Source of the DNA: Papilionanthe hookeriana x Papilionanthe teres
Taxonomy: Eukaryota; Streptophyta; Magnoliopsida; Asparagales; Orchidaceae
Length of the DNA stretch: 64,000 nt
Direction: 5' to 3'
Assembly (NCBI GenBank): GCA_022702705.1
Contig: CM040427.1
Location: forward strand, 14,841,625-14,905,624
Shown: positions 1-10,991 of the stretch, piece after piece
How positions within the stretch are numbered: position 1 is the stretch's first letter
Layout of the letters: every line of letters starts with the position of its first letter
Notes under the pieces: model-generated
The model's input: the letters and a program-made list of their open reading frames with translations, nothing else
Database searches by the model: none
What the model was told of the DNA's origin: nothing
Position numbers and translations under genes: made by a program

Positions 1-274
1 CATATGTTTTAATGGGGTCGCTATCACTGACCTCATCTTAAGGATCCAAAGATTCTAAGAGGTGCCTCTAGATGCATGCTTTAAAAATCTTTTGAAAAAA
101 TGATCTCATGTACAGTATTTAAATATTTAAGTAACTCCAAAATTGATTTTAAAAATATTATGCATATAAGTAATAAAAATATAGATTTTTATTTTTTTGA
201 AATAGTTCCTAAAAAAATAGAAGGCTTAAGTGGCACCTATTAAACGCCCTGGGAACCTTAACACAACATAAGCT

Positions 275-355
275 TGCTAATCACGGCGTGGTAGCTAGTA
301 TTGCCTTACCGAGGCATCCCCATGGGCTATACTTGCTACCTTGTCGTGACTAGCA
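275..355. repeat. Imperfect inverted repeat (hairpin)
   Basis: Two 31-base arms (from about 275 and ending about 355) pair with six mismatches around a loop of roughly 19 bases. The arms begin TGCTAATCACGG and end GTGACTAGCA. No target duplication or flanking gene explains it. It may be a relic of a small foldback element. Confidence 0.55.
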
Positions 356-572
356 ATGAATCACTCAGCTAATGAACTAGATTGGTCGTCGAGAAAATCA
401 GAGAATGTACATGCAAGCAACTTGATTCCATATGACACGATCATCCTGGCGGAGTAGGAACGATTGAAAGATGGAAAAAATTTACCACTAGCATACATAA
501 ACTAGTGATGAATGTGCCAGCAGTGCCAAATGATGCATGCAAAAAATACAACACAAATGAAAATGAGTGTCT

Positions 573-800
573 CAAGGAGGCAGTGACCAGGAGGGTGGGT
601 ATGCCAAAGAAGCAGTGACCCATAAGGGTAGGTGTGTCGACAAGGTAGTGACCCGAAGGGTGGGTGTGTCGTATAGGTGGTGACTCGAAGGGTAGGTGTG
701 CCGTGGAGGAAGTGAGCCAGAGGCTTGGTGTGTCGTGAAAGCAGTGACCTAGAGCGTGGGTGTGTCGTGGAGGCAGTGACCTTGAGGGGCGACTACGACA
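573..800. repeat. 32-bp tandem repeat, about 7 degenerate units
   Basis: The word CAGTGACC or a close variant recurs near 581, 612, 646, 678, 710, 742 and 773, each followed by a variant of AGGGTGGGTGTGTCG. The spacing is 31-34 bases, so this is a diverged minisatellite. Confidence 0.8.
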
Positions 801-1149
801 GTCCGGTGCAGTGTCATAGGAAGTGAAAGGATGTAATTACCATTGGGGGAAATTGTATAATGAATTGGATGGATGGCTAGCCATCCATTCACATGATGTA
901 TGAGTGCAAGGAGTAAGTGTATGAGAACAGAAATTCAAATGCAAAGACTCCAAGCAAGTAAGGCATGAGCTTGCAAGTTGCTAAGTGACATAAGAATTCC
1001 ACAAAACCGATAAATATAGTAACATACTGTTGGGAGGCACAAGTACTCAACATGCGCATATAGTGTGCAACTATGGATGTGCTAATGCATACAATGTGAA
1101 GAAGCATGCAATGAATACAACATACTAAATTTAAAATTTTGACTAATCA

Positions 1150-1740
1150 ATCGACTGGCGGCGACGTCGATTAACCATGTTAATAAGCAGTGGTCGACAG
1201 ACCAATCGAGCTAGTGGCAGCGTAGATCATTCATGTAAACCAAAAAATGATTATCAGACTGGTGTATGGTTGATCAATGAAGGGTAGTCAACTGATATGA
1301 TCAATTCGGTGATAGCAAATCGACCGAGTGGACCAAAGATAGTCGATCAACATGGAGTGTGCGGTCGATCAACAAAGAATGGTCGATCGATACAATCCGG
1401 CGTGTGGGCGGCCGATCGATCAAATGGACCAAAGACGATCAATCGAGCCAGAGTGCAAGACTGATCTACGAAAAATGGTTGATCAATGTGATATGACCGA
1501 TGGGCAGCCGAGCAGTTAAATAGACTGAAGATAATCGACAAAGGGTGATCAATTGATATGATCAAACTGGTGGTGACCGAACGATCAAATAGACTGATGA
1601 TAATCGATCAAACAAGAAGGGTGCGATTGATTGATGAAGGGTAGTCAATTGATGCAATTAGGATGGTAGCAGCCAATCGATCGAGTAGACTGACAAAAAT
1701 TAATCAAACCGGAGGATGTGACCGATCAGTAACACATACA
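1150..1740. repeat. Degenerate satellite built on GATCAATCGA words
   Basis: The stretch is saturated with CGATCAA / GATCGATC / TTGATCAAT variants. A longer word resembling AAATAGACTGAAGATAATCG recurs near 1,327, 1,427, 1,517, 1,587 and 1,684, implying a monomer of roughly 70-100 bases. Copies are strongly diverged and frames across it are not genes. Confidence 0.65.
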
Positions 1741-2309
1741 AAAATGGATGGTTTTGATGTAATTTTGAAAATAATTCATGTGGTGCGTACAATAAAAATG
1801 TGAAACACATGTAATATGAGATTAAATTAGAATCGATGATAAATAATGCTCGATGTAGAGAACTCACGGGTAAACCCTAGGGGTAATTGACAGAATGAGG
1901 CAGGCATCACACAAAGCAACAGTCAGTTGCTTTCATTTTCTCAGTACGAAGAAATTCAATGGGGGAAAATCTTTACGGCATAAGGAACATCAAAATTATG
2001 GTACATGCCATTCTTTATGCCCAAAAGATAGATTTTGCTCCCCTCCGTCATGGGGACGTAATCACCGACACAACGCGGAGTCACAATGACCCCAGAATAT
2101 GGGATTTTGGGCTAGAAACAAAAGTTAGGTTTTCCTAGTGGATTCGCAGGGAAAATGCAAAGGCTCCTAATCCTTAAGTGGTTTCCTCTAGAAAATCAAA
2201 ATCCTAACTTAATTTCTCTAACAACCAGACCTAGTAGGCTCTATGAATGAAAATTAAAATCGATTAAGGAATTTCACCTTTGTGATGATCGATCTAAGTG
2301 TTTCTTCTT

Positions 2310-2575
2310 GGAGAAAGAAGCTCTTCTCGCTTGAGAGAGTAATGAACCCGCTGGATTTTGCCTTCTCCAAAGATGTAAGGAAGCTTTCTTCGTTAGCTAG
2401 CTGGAATGTCCCTCGAGATGAGGAAGATGATCTGGTTCCTTCCCTCAAGTGGTGAGAAAGCTCTCCTCATTGGAGAGAATGAGGAATTTTCTGGAGTTTA
2501 CTGTCCTAAAGCAATGAAGATGCTTTCCTCCTTGGCTCACCAGAATGTCACCAGTGACAGGGAAGACGACTAGAA
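2310..2575. repeat. Diverged tandem duplication of about 135 bp
   Basis: The segment starting GAGAAAGAAGCTCTTCTCG (about 2,310) is echoed from about 2,453 by GAGAAAGCTCTCCTCATTG. Both copies continue with an AAGCTTTC/ATGCTTTC word, a GGAATGTC/AGAATGTC word and a GAGGAAGA/GGGAAGAC ending. Confidence 0.5.
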
Positions 2576-3845
2576 AAAATGGAAGGAAAGGTTGAAAAAA
2601 TGGGGAAGAACCATTTGCCTTGTATTCTCCTTAAGAAAGAAGATGAATCGCTTAAGAAATGTCCCTGGAAGCTCCGTGGAACCTGCCCTTGCTCCAAGCT
2701 TTCATTCTCAACAAATGGAAATTGATTAGCTCAAATGAGCCCTTTCCAATGAGTTATTGAGCTATAGGGGGTTTATCCAAGGGTCCGAGGTAGCTTTCCT
2801 AATTTGGAATGGCCCCAAAATAACTTTGATGCCTTTTTTGGGTGAACAATCAGGTAAAAGAATATGGACTAGCAGTCCCGGACGTCTTGTCGAGGGTAAT
2901 TTGGCGACCGGATGGTCAAAATTTGTGATCTTATCTTAGTGGTGTAGTCACGCACCCTGCATTCGGGCATGGTCACACCACTATTCAAAGTGTCGTAGAT
3001 GGAGGTTCAATGTGACCACGCTCGAGGCCCATCGTAATTACTTTATCTGTTTTGTCTGGGAGGCGTGGCCACGCCACTTGCGGGCATGGCCATGATGATC
3101 GACGAGCTCAGGTGCCTGCTAAGATTTGGGTGTGGTCACGCCCATATTACGATGTAATTATATCATAGTCTCTGTTTGGCTGGCGTGGCCATGCTGCCTT
3201 TGTGCTTGGTCACGCTAACCATAGCACTTTTATGTTGCTTGGGGGGTGATCTGGGCATGACCAAGCCCAGTTTAGGCATGGTCTGACGCCAATCACTAGG
3301 AATTGTCACATTGGACCCCAGAAAGATTGGGTTCCAAAGAAGCTCACCAAGGTGGTTCCGAGCATCGTGAAACCTTCGGAGGATGAAGTGTGAGCAGGTA
3401 ATGATTATTGTACCTATGTAGGGATCGTAAATGCATCTCAAAAGAGTTTGAGAGGCAGAACTGTCTACTACTCATTGAGCATAGCGGTTTTAGCATGAAA
3501 TTCATCTATCTGGGCCTTGAACATAAAGTCAGAACATGAAGCGGGGGTACACTAGTTGACAGTCTACACCAAGGAAATGTCTATATCGGCAGGACACACC
3601 CTGTATCACTTGAATGAAAGTCAACTTGGAGGATACCGGAAGCAATGTCGGCTTGGCCATGATCAACTTGGGGCACGACTATGATTGTGTAGAACTCAAC
3701 TATAGTGTCGTGTCTCTCGACGAGGATGCCTGTGTTTATCGCATCAAAAACGGATGCCAACATCATCTCTAAAATAGGGGAATAATTTTATAAGAAATGA
3801 TTAATCAAGAATTCAAATTATTAGTCATCACTGTTCACATCCCCT

Positions 3846-3888
<43 letters not shown>
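3846..3888. repeat. (CT)n microsatellite
   Basis: A near-pure CT dinucleotide run, broken by one TTT interruption near its right end. Confidence 0.95.
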
Positions 3889-4827
3889 CTACTCTTCTAT
3901 TTTACGCTCTATTCCTTGGGTCCGATTTATGAACAAATCAAGATTCAAGAGAAATATAATTCATTTACTTTTCAACAATAAAATAATGAGTTCTAACAAT
4001 AAGAACCAATTTACCTCTATTTTCTTCTAAAGGAAACCTTGAATGCAACTCCAAGACTTTTGTGCTCGACTACATAGCATATTATTGATTGGAAATAAAT
4101 TAAAAAATTTCTAGATGTTAAATTGGAGTGCATATCTTGCCTAAAAATAAATAAATAGACAAACATCATTTCTTCTTCCAAAGAAAGTCTTGTTTGATTG
4201 CATCCTAACAATTTTTTTTTTTTTTTCTGAACATCTTAAATCTAGCCACTTTAATATTTTCTTTTTGAAAGCTTTACATACAAGCTACTTAATTCCTATG
4301 TATTTATGTATCTAACAGCTATTTTTATATATATATTTGTCACCAGCATATATCACTTTTTAAAAGTTAGAAGAGTTTTTTTTTATGTGAAGTAAAAGAT
4401 TGAAGTAATATAAATTTAAAAGGTAGAGTTTAGATGTTACCCATATAAATACATGAGAATTGGGAGGTGTGTATATTGATAACCCTTTCATTTTTTTTCC
4501 TAGCCAATGTGCTGCACACTAAATAAGTAAATAAATAAAATAGAACTCTCATTTCCACATTTTTTCTATGAAAAGATATATTACAAAATTAAATAAAAGA
4601 TGATTTCCTTTGACAATTTCATACTTAATGCAAATTACATATAAATTCCAAGAGAAAATATAGGTAAAATAAAAATAATTCCACACCCAACCAAACAAGA
4701 TAATCAAATTCAGACAGCTATTTCACCAACAGACACACATCATCCAAGCTCACTTTCTATTTTTTTTAAAAAAAAATCATTTTCGAAATTCAGTTCAAAC
4801 AACATTTAAAAAATAACCCATCGCTAT
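3889..4827. other. AT-rich intergenic DNA
   Basis: I see no gene, repeat array or element terminus here, only A/T-rich sequence with poly-T runs. It lies downstream of the bHLH gene. Confidence 0.5.
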
Positions 4828-5122
4828 GAGAAATATTTACACACGGAGAACGCATGCAGCTCTCCGTGCGTAATCCTCTCCCAATAACCCCTCAAAAACC
4901 TCTGTAAAGGTTATTGGGGGTTTATTGAGGAGTTATTTCGACGTTATTTGGAGTCAATACCTTAGAAAATGTGAAAGTATAACCGCGGAGGGTATTGACT
5001 CCAAATAACGCCAAAATAACTCCGTAACAACCCTCAGTAACCTTCTCGGCGATTATTGAGATTTTATTGAGAAGAAATCACGCACGAAGACTCCATGCAT
5101 TCTCCATAAGTAAATATTTCTC
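4828..5122. mobile_element. Foldback MITE with very long terminal inverted repeats
   Basis: The left end starts GAGAAATATTTAC and the right end is its complement. The two arms can be followed inward for more than 120 bases on each side, including GCATG, CGTGCGT and GTTATTTGGAGTCAATACC shared in inverted order, so nearly the whole 295 bp folds on itself. The flanks share only a weak GCTA word, so the target duplication, if any, has decayed. A hAT or Mutator-like origin is possible but unproven. The right end lies 11 bases from the stop codon of the bHLH gene, inside its probable 3' UTR. Confidence 0.8.
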
Positions 5123-5133
5123 CAAAGCTACAG

Positions 5134-5615
5134 CTATTTGGAAACAGGCGCCCAAATATCAGCACCGTTGCTTCTAGCAATAAGAACAGTTTCATCAACC
5201 GGCATCAGGCAGAGCCCTCGATTTCTCAAGCTATGGCTCTTTTCACCTTCCTGCAAACAAACATCAATTTTATCTATAAAATGCCTTTTTTTTCAAGTTT
5301 AGCATAAACAGAGAAACTGAAATTTTGAATTTTTTACTTGTAATTTGCCGTGTGGAAATGTGCGGAGATACGGAGTACTAAGCACCTGGAGCTGATCTTG
5401 AAGAAACTTAATGTAAGCAGCGGCCTCCTTAAGCACAGAAGCCGTGTCGCTCTGTATTTTAGTTCACGCAGATTAGTGGCAACCTGTTAACGGAATACGC
5501 TGCAGCCATGAAAAAGAAAGAATGGACCAACCTTTCCAAAGGGGGAAACTAGATGCTGAAGTGCAGATACTCTTTCTCCTATCTTATCCTTCTTCTCCTG
5601 CTCTTGAGCAATCAT
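5134..5615 (-). CDS. Small bHLH transcription factor (bHLH112/113/123-like), three exons
   Basis: Read on the minus strand, three exons splice cleanly with GT-AG borders, all in phase 0. They lie at 5615-5532 (28 codons), 5451-5338 (38 codons) and 5250-5134 (38 codons plus TAG). The first exon carries KIGERVSALQHLVSPFGK (helix 1 and loop), the second SDTASVLKEAAAYIKFLQDQ (helix 2), and the third the tail motifs RNRGLCLMPV and NGADIWAP. This exon order and the motifs are typical of the plant bHLH subgroup with an atypical basic region, so it probably acts in the nucleus as a dimerising transcriptional regulator. From the in-frame ATG at 5615 the product would be 104 residues. Family members are longer, and an acceptor-like site at 5626 suggests that further 5' exons existed or exist upstream, where a foldback element now lies. 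Whether it is expressed is not visible. Confidence 0.8.
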
Positions 5616-5680
5616 ATATATGCCACTTGCATTAAACAACAAACAGTAGAGAAAGAGAGACGAAGAGAGAGAGTTGATAT

Positions 5681-5945
5681 TTAGTTACGGAGTATACACA
5701 CAGTTCTGCATATGTACAACACTACAGATAACCTCTAACTCGTTATGGGGGGATATTGAGCAGTTATTGGGGGCATTAACTCCAATAACCCCCAATAACT
5801 TACTAATACCTTCTGCGGTTCTGCTTTCATGTTTTTTGTGCTGTCCGGGGTTTATTAACCCCAATAACACCGACACAACCCTCAAAATCCTTCGAATATC
5901 GTTCGTACGTATGCAGAATTATGTGCGTACTCCGTACCTAAAAAT
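5681..5945. mobile_element. Second foldback MITE, next to the bHLH first exon
   Basis: The left arm (TTAGTTACGGAGTATACACA) and the right arm (GTGCGTACTCCGTACCTAAA) are inverted copies. Pairing continues through the TTCTGCATA words and the GTTATTGGGG / CCCCAATAAC words inside. Its inner words also occur in the 4,828-5,122 element, so the two are probably related. Open frames on both strands are by-products of the palindrome. Confidence 0.7.
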
Positions 5946-7128
5946 TTCTCGAGTTTTTGAAGTGTACTTTTGACGAAATTGAGGTTTCCTCTCTTGTGGA
6001 TCCGGTTCTGTGTCTTTTGCGAGGAAGAAGGAAGGATTCATGGCGGATTCTTGGATTCTGATTAGCCGTGTCGGTTAACATCATCATTTTCTCTTGTTCT
6101 TCCCTTGCTCTTTGAGGTAGAGCTCCAGAACCTAAGAAAAACCTGAAAGTAAAAATGAAGAAGAAGAAGAAGATGTTTGTGCCATATGTCCGGGAATGTA
6201 ATTAAAAATATCCGAAGAAGTAGAGAGAGGCAATCGGTTGAAACGGACAAAAGGTGTTCAGCATTGGGAAATCAGACGTACCTTGGAGTCTAGTCTCCTC
6301 GAATTATCAATATCCCTGCGGTCCTCCTTCAATTTTGGTTTTCTATTTGAAATCTTTTTTTTTAATTATTTTTTATAATAAAATAGTATATCTTCTGCTT
6401 CTTTTATTTGTCCGTCAAGAATGTTGGAGAAGTCTGAAAAAAGAATTAAAAAAATTTGAATTATTAATTTAGTTAAATATAAAAAAATAAAATTAGAATA
6501 ATAAAAAGAAAACGCCCCACGATGATAGGAATGAGAGTTCGATACTATCAAAATGAAACGCTTCAATATTCTTTAGATTAATATTTAAAAACATGTTTAT
6601 TTAATAAATTTAAATTTACAGAAATATTTAATTCCAGTTATCTATACTTTTATCTACATTTTCTTAAAGTCATCCACGTTTATACAAAAAAAAAAAAGCT
6701 ACATCGGTATTATTTTTTTGGAAAATTTAAATTTTCAATATTTTCATTGAAAATTTACAAGGACTAATACTTCTAAATTTTGAATAAATTATCATTATTT
6801 TCAGGCCTAGTTTCCCTGTTTTGGACGTTTTTTTATGTTTGATATTCAATTTTTATATTTTAATATTGATGTAGCATCAAGAAATTTTTATCATCGTAAT
6901 GTATCTTAGGTAAGAAATATTTCAAATTCAGTTTCAAGATCATTTGGGCCTAGATTCTAATAAGTTTATAGTCAAACGACAAGGCGAACCTAATGACATT
7001 GAAAGCAATCCGTCAGAGTTCAAATGAACCTGCATCAAGCAGCCCATATCAACCACTTAAGTAGTCAAAGGCTAGTGTAGTGATTTGAATGTAAAACGAA
7101 CTCAAAATTTTACATGCTTATATTCAAA
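5946..7128. other. Intergenic DNA, possible remains of the bHLH upstream region
   Basis: On the minus strand a frame open from about 6,160 to 5,950 follows a polypyrimidine-AG acceptor-like site near 6,149 and encodes basic stretches such as LLPRKRHRTGSTREE. This could be an upstream exon of the bHLH gene, but I see no family motif that proves it. The remainder is AT-rich, without genes. Confidence 0.3.
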
Positions 7129-7400
7129 CACTACGGAAATTTTTTTTATTACCGATGGTATCTAGCCATCGATAATAACAGATAAACCGCAAGTAAAATA
7201 TTTACCAATGGTTTGGCTACGGCAAAGCTGACGTAACAAAAACACTTATCGGTAATTCAATTGCTGACTGTTTTAACAACTGTTTTTATTAACTTACGGT
7301 TAACTGACACACCATAGCCGCCGCTATAGATCCAGAAACGAGTCCTGCTTAACGGTAGTATCACTGTCGGTTGTATAATCAATGAAATTGTCCGTATGAA
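7129..7400 (+). mobile_element. CACTA-like transposon terminus (fragment)
   Basis: The sequence starts CACTACGGAAATTTTT. It is followed by subterminal repeats in both orientations (ACCGATGGTA, CCATCGATAA, ACCAATGG, TATCGGTAA), the layout of a CACTA/Spm end. No matching opposite terminus (TTTCCGTAGTG) or transposase was found nearby, so only one end, or a decayed non-autonomous copy, remains. Confidence 0.45.
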
Positions 7401-8520
7401 AAAATTTTCACAAAACCCGTACACAATTTTCTGCACAACTGAAAATATATTTCTATAAGGAAATATTTCATATGCTGTAAAAATTTTCAATGCATTTTCT
7501 AGTACAAAGTCTAATTTCTATTGTCAGAATAAAAATTTATTTCCAAATCTAAGTTGTCAGTTGCAAAATGAAAATTCACCTTGAAACTAATTTGCATTGC
7601 CAAAATGAGAATTATTGCAATGGAATTTGATTTTGATTTGAATTTTTGTATTGGAACTGAAAAATTAGATTTCTAAGTGAATTTCTATTGTGACAACTGA
7701 GATTAGATTTCATAAAACACAAACAGTAAATTCTCTTTATATCTTATGATATATCTTTTTTTAAGAAAATATTTCTTGGTGTATAATCATTCGCGTATGA
7801 GGCTGCGAGGAGGAGAATGCTTAGTTCTATGATTGAATTTAAAACTGGATACAAAATATGAAACAAATATGTCTGTGATGGGGTTGGAGTAGCTACATTT
7901 GCACACAATATTAGAAAGAGATGTCTTAATGGATTTACCTATCTCTAACACACCTAACCTCAATTTGATGTTAAATGATCTAATTTGGATGTACCCAGAG
8001 GGAGATTCGAAAGAATTTCGATCCAAAATTAGTTTTCAAACGATTGTCGTTGTTCATTTAAGAAATATGGATCTACTAAATCAACTTATTAGTTAGTTAT
8101 AACGGATTTATCCCACAAGCTTCAATCTCTCTAAATCTCGTAAATCTTGTTCATATTTCTTTTAGAGAATCCTAGATTTAAGTCAAAATGGAGCACAAAC
8201 AGGATTTAAGAATCTGCAGGATTTAAAGATGAATTTTTTGTCATTTGATAGGATTTAGCTTAAATCCTACATAAATCTTGTACCAATCAGCTCCTAATTA
8301 AACTCTTTCTCTAAAGGTTGTTTAGTTACAAGTAGAATTTAATTTGAATAGGATTGAGTATATACTATAAATATTGAAAAACTGGATTTATGAAATCTTA
8401 AAGGGGTTAAATCCTGAAATCTGTTTGGTATGTTAAAAAATAAATTTTAGAAAATCCAAATAAAGTGGTTGATGATTTTAATAGGCTTTATTAAATCCCA
8501 CAAGATTCAACTTATCTACA
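7401..8520. other. AT-rich intergenic DNA
   Basis: No gene recognised. Between about 8,140 and 8,500 the words AGGATTTA / TAAATCCT recur on both strands, suggesting a decayed MITE whose ends I cannot define. Confidence 0.4.
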
Positions 8521-8955
8521 AAAATGCCTTAATCCCACTCAGTGGGGTTGGCAACATGAGTCCAATTTCTCTGTTGCTTCCAATTGGAAGTTATATTGTC
8601 ATTCAATTCTAATAAATTAAGATCATATTTTATACAATATGCCCAAGTATTTATAGATGGTCTACCTCTATTTTTCCTAACATATGTTGAATCTAAAACA
8701 TCTACTGTCCTAATCGGTTCATCTTACAATCTATGTTAAATGTGACCAAACCATCTAATACGAGTCTCTCAAATTTTATCTGCTATAGGAACTACACCAA
8801 TCCTATCCTAAATATATGCATTTCACATTTTGTCTCTAAGTTTAAAGCCACTCATCTACCTAAGCATCCTCATCTCTGTATCACTTAACCTAATTTTATT
8901 CTTCTCTTTTAAAGGCCAACATTCTGTGTCATAGAGCATTGTAGGTCTCACCACC
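8521..8955 (-). pseudogene. RTE-type LINE 3' fragment
   Basis: Read on the minus strand, the sequence encodes the degenerate end of an RTE non-LTR retrotransposon, with the recognisable box RIRWFGHI and an upstream IRDRIGV-like stretch (reading AYI*DRIGVVPIADK here). It ends in the CCCAC..AGTGGGG tail characteristic of plant RTE copies. Several stops interrupt it. In the family this region lies at the end of the ORF, after the reverse transcriptase. No RT core is present here. Confidence 0.7.
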
Positions 8956-9085
8956 ACCAACAACAAGCCTTCATTCCAACAAGTGGGGTCGGCAGCATGA
9001 ATCCTTTTTCTCCAATGAGTCTTATTGATTGTCATATTTTCATTTAATTATAATAAATTAAGATCAGCTTTTATACAACTATCAG
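8956..9085 (-). pseudogene. Second RTE-type LINE tail, abutting the first
   Basis: Starting with CAACAACAAGCCTTCATTCC and AAGTGGGGTCGGC, this repeats the 3' tail of the neighbouring RTE fragment in the same orientation. It then fades into AT-rich DNA. Tandem or nested insertion of two copies is likely. Confidence 0.6.
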
Positions 9086-9106
9086 TCATCAGATTGATGT
9101 ATCTAA

Positions 9107-9109
<3 letters not shown>

Positions 9110-9168
<59 letters not shown>
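9110..9168. repeat. (AT)n microsatellite
   Basis: A pure AT dinucleotide run of nearly 60 bases, just downstream of the RTE tail. Confidence 0.95.
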
Positions 9169-9172
<4 letters not shown>

Positions 9173-10991
9173 GGAAAGTAATATTTTAACTTTAAAAATA
9201 TGAGACCGAACCGATCCCACATATTCAATAGTTTAAATAAACAAGCACTACATTGCAATTCATGCATCTACCACAAAGAATAGACACTTTGCTTGATAAT
9301 GAAGCTCGATTAAATAAACTACGAAAATTATGACATCTGTTTTGATCTACAAATTCTTTTTTTTTAACCGACAAGTTTTCTTACCTCATATGAAAAATTA
9401 TATAGGGTTTATATTAAACTAGGTCCTTTAAGTTTCCTTTAAAGGCAAGCCCCTATAGTTAATTACATCTTAGGCAACTGAAGTGACATAATAAAACTCT
9501 CGATTTAGTCAGAGACATTGTCTTCATGAATTTCAATGTTTAGGGTTTTCAAGGTCGAGCATAGAAAATTCAAATGGGAAAGGATCAAATTGCAACAATT
9601 ATTATGGAATCCAAAGGAAGAGAGGTAAGGGACATTGCAGATCCTGAGGAGAACCTCGGTGCCTTTTCAAACTTTCCTATGGTTTGGCTTCAGTTTCGAA
9701 GAGAAATTATTTAATGTTTTATCCTGCCATTTTTATTATTTAGGGCTTATATTTATATGATACTGATCATACAAATAGCCTGAAAGATAGAAGGATTTAC
9801 GTCGTACCAAAAGATGACATTAGAATCCTAAGACGAGTTAGGGCTTATATTGCACAAAATGATTGCACAAGACCTAAAAGATAATTTGAAGTTGAGAATT
9901 TAAATCGAACTAGGTAGACAACCTCGAAATTTATGGTTTGTTGTTTAATTCTAACTAAATAGATGTGTTGTTGTAGACGTGTTTGCTCTCTTGAAGTTGC
10001 CTTTTGTGAGGTCCTCATCATACTTCCCACTGTGTATTCTTCAAGCTTTTCGTTGAAGTAATAGTCCTAAAGTCTAAGGTTCAAAAGGTTTTATCATGCA
10101 TGTTCCAATGTTTTGGTTTTTTTATTTTTGTTGTACAAATGCCTTATTTGGGGAAAATTTTAATTTAATTAGAGCAACACCAGTTAGGATCCCACGGTTT
10201 ACTCATTCTGGCATCACCATTTTCTTTTGGATTTACTTAGTCTAAGCAAGTTGTTATACTCATTTAAATCAGGGAAATCTTGTTAGCAACCGTAAGTTAC
10301 CACATCCAAGAGATTCCCATAATCCAAAAGGAGTGATTTAATAGTGTTTACTAGGTTTAAAATTGTATGTTTAATTTTGAAAATGTGTTTTTGTTTTGGT
10401 CTTGCATGCAGGGTAAACAAATGGGGGTAAATAAAAAAATACTAAAAAATAAGGTTCATTAAAGTAAAATGTTGTAAATAAACTGTAAAAATGTACCTAG
10501 GCTTCTGCTACCGCTGCATGGTTAGTGCATAAATTATAATATATATTTGTAGGAAATTTAAATAAATCACAAGAAAATAAATAAGACTAACAAGAAAATT
10601 CTAGAACGAGAAAAATAGAGAAGCACGTTGTAAGAAACATGAAGAAGTAAAAGAAAACCTGTAGTCACATATAGAAGACTAGGACTAGGTATAAGACATC
10701 AGAAAATGTGGGGGCTCAGAGTTGGACTGTGTGCATCCCGACCTTGGGTAAAAACAGCTAACTCGACAACCTACAGAGGGCAGTCCTAACCTTGATCCAA
10801 ATGGCTAACTGTGGACCTTTATAAATTTTCATCAAAATATTTAATTTTCATTTGAAATCTTTCATGCAGAGTTTGTTTTTATCAAACAAAAGAAATTTTA
10901 TTTTATTTTTGAAAAGTAGTATAGTCCACAGGTTAATCACTCTAATCAATCTAAGACTACTAACAACCTATGCGCATCGGGGGAAACAATC
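9169..10991. other. Intergenic DNA up to the giant element
   Basis: No gene or repeat family recognised. The last bases before the element, CAATC (10,987-10,991), form the left side of its probable target duplication. Confidence 0.5.

Larger units (their letters stand above)
1..3845. other. Repeat-rich intergenic DNA, no gene recognised
   Basis: No reading frame here resembles a known protein, and those present are short and broken. The stretch holds a hairpin, a 32-bp tandem array, a degenerate satellite and a diverged duplication, listed separately. Between about 2,940 and 3,290 words such as GGCGTGGCCACGCC and GGCATGGCCATG recur on both strands, which looks like decayed LTR or satellite DNA, but I cannot assign it to a family. 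Confidence 0.5.

Noticed and set aside
5674..5973. Overlapping ORFs on both strands at 5.67-5.97 kb
   Set aside because: They arise from the palindromic foldback element.
5950..6160. Upstream bHLH exon on the minus strand
   Set aside because: An acceptor-like site and a basic open frame are present, but no family motif or donor site could be fixed, so it was not joined to the gene.
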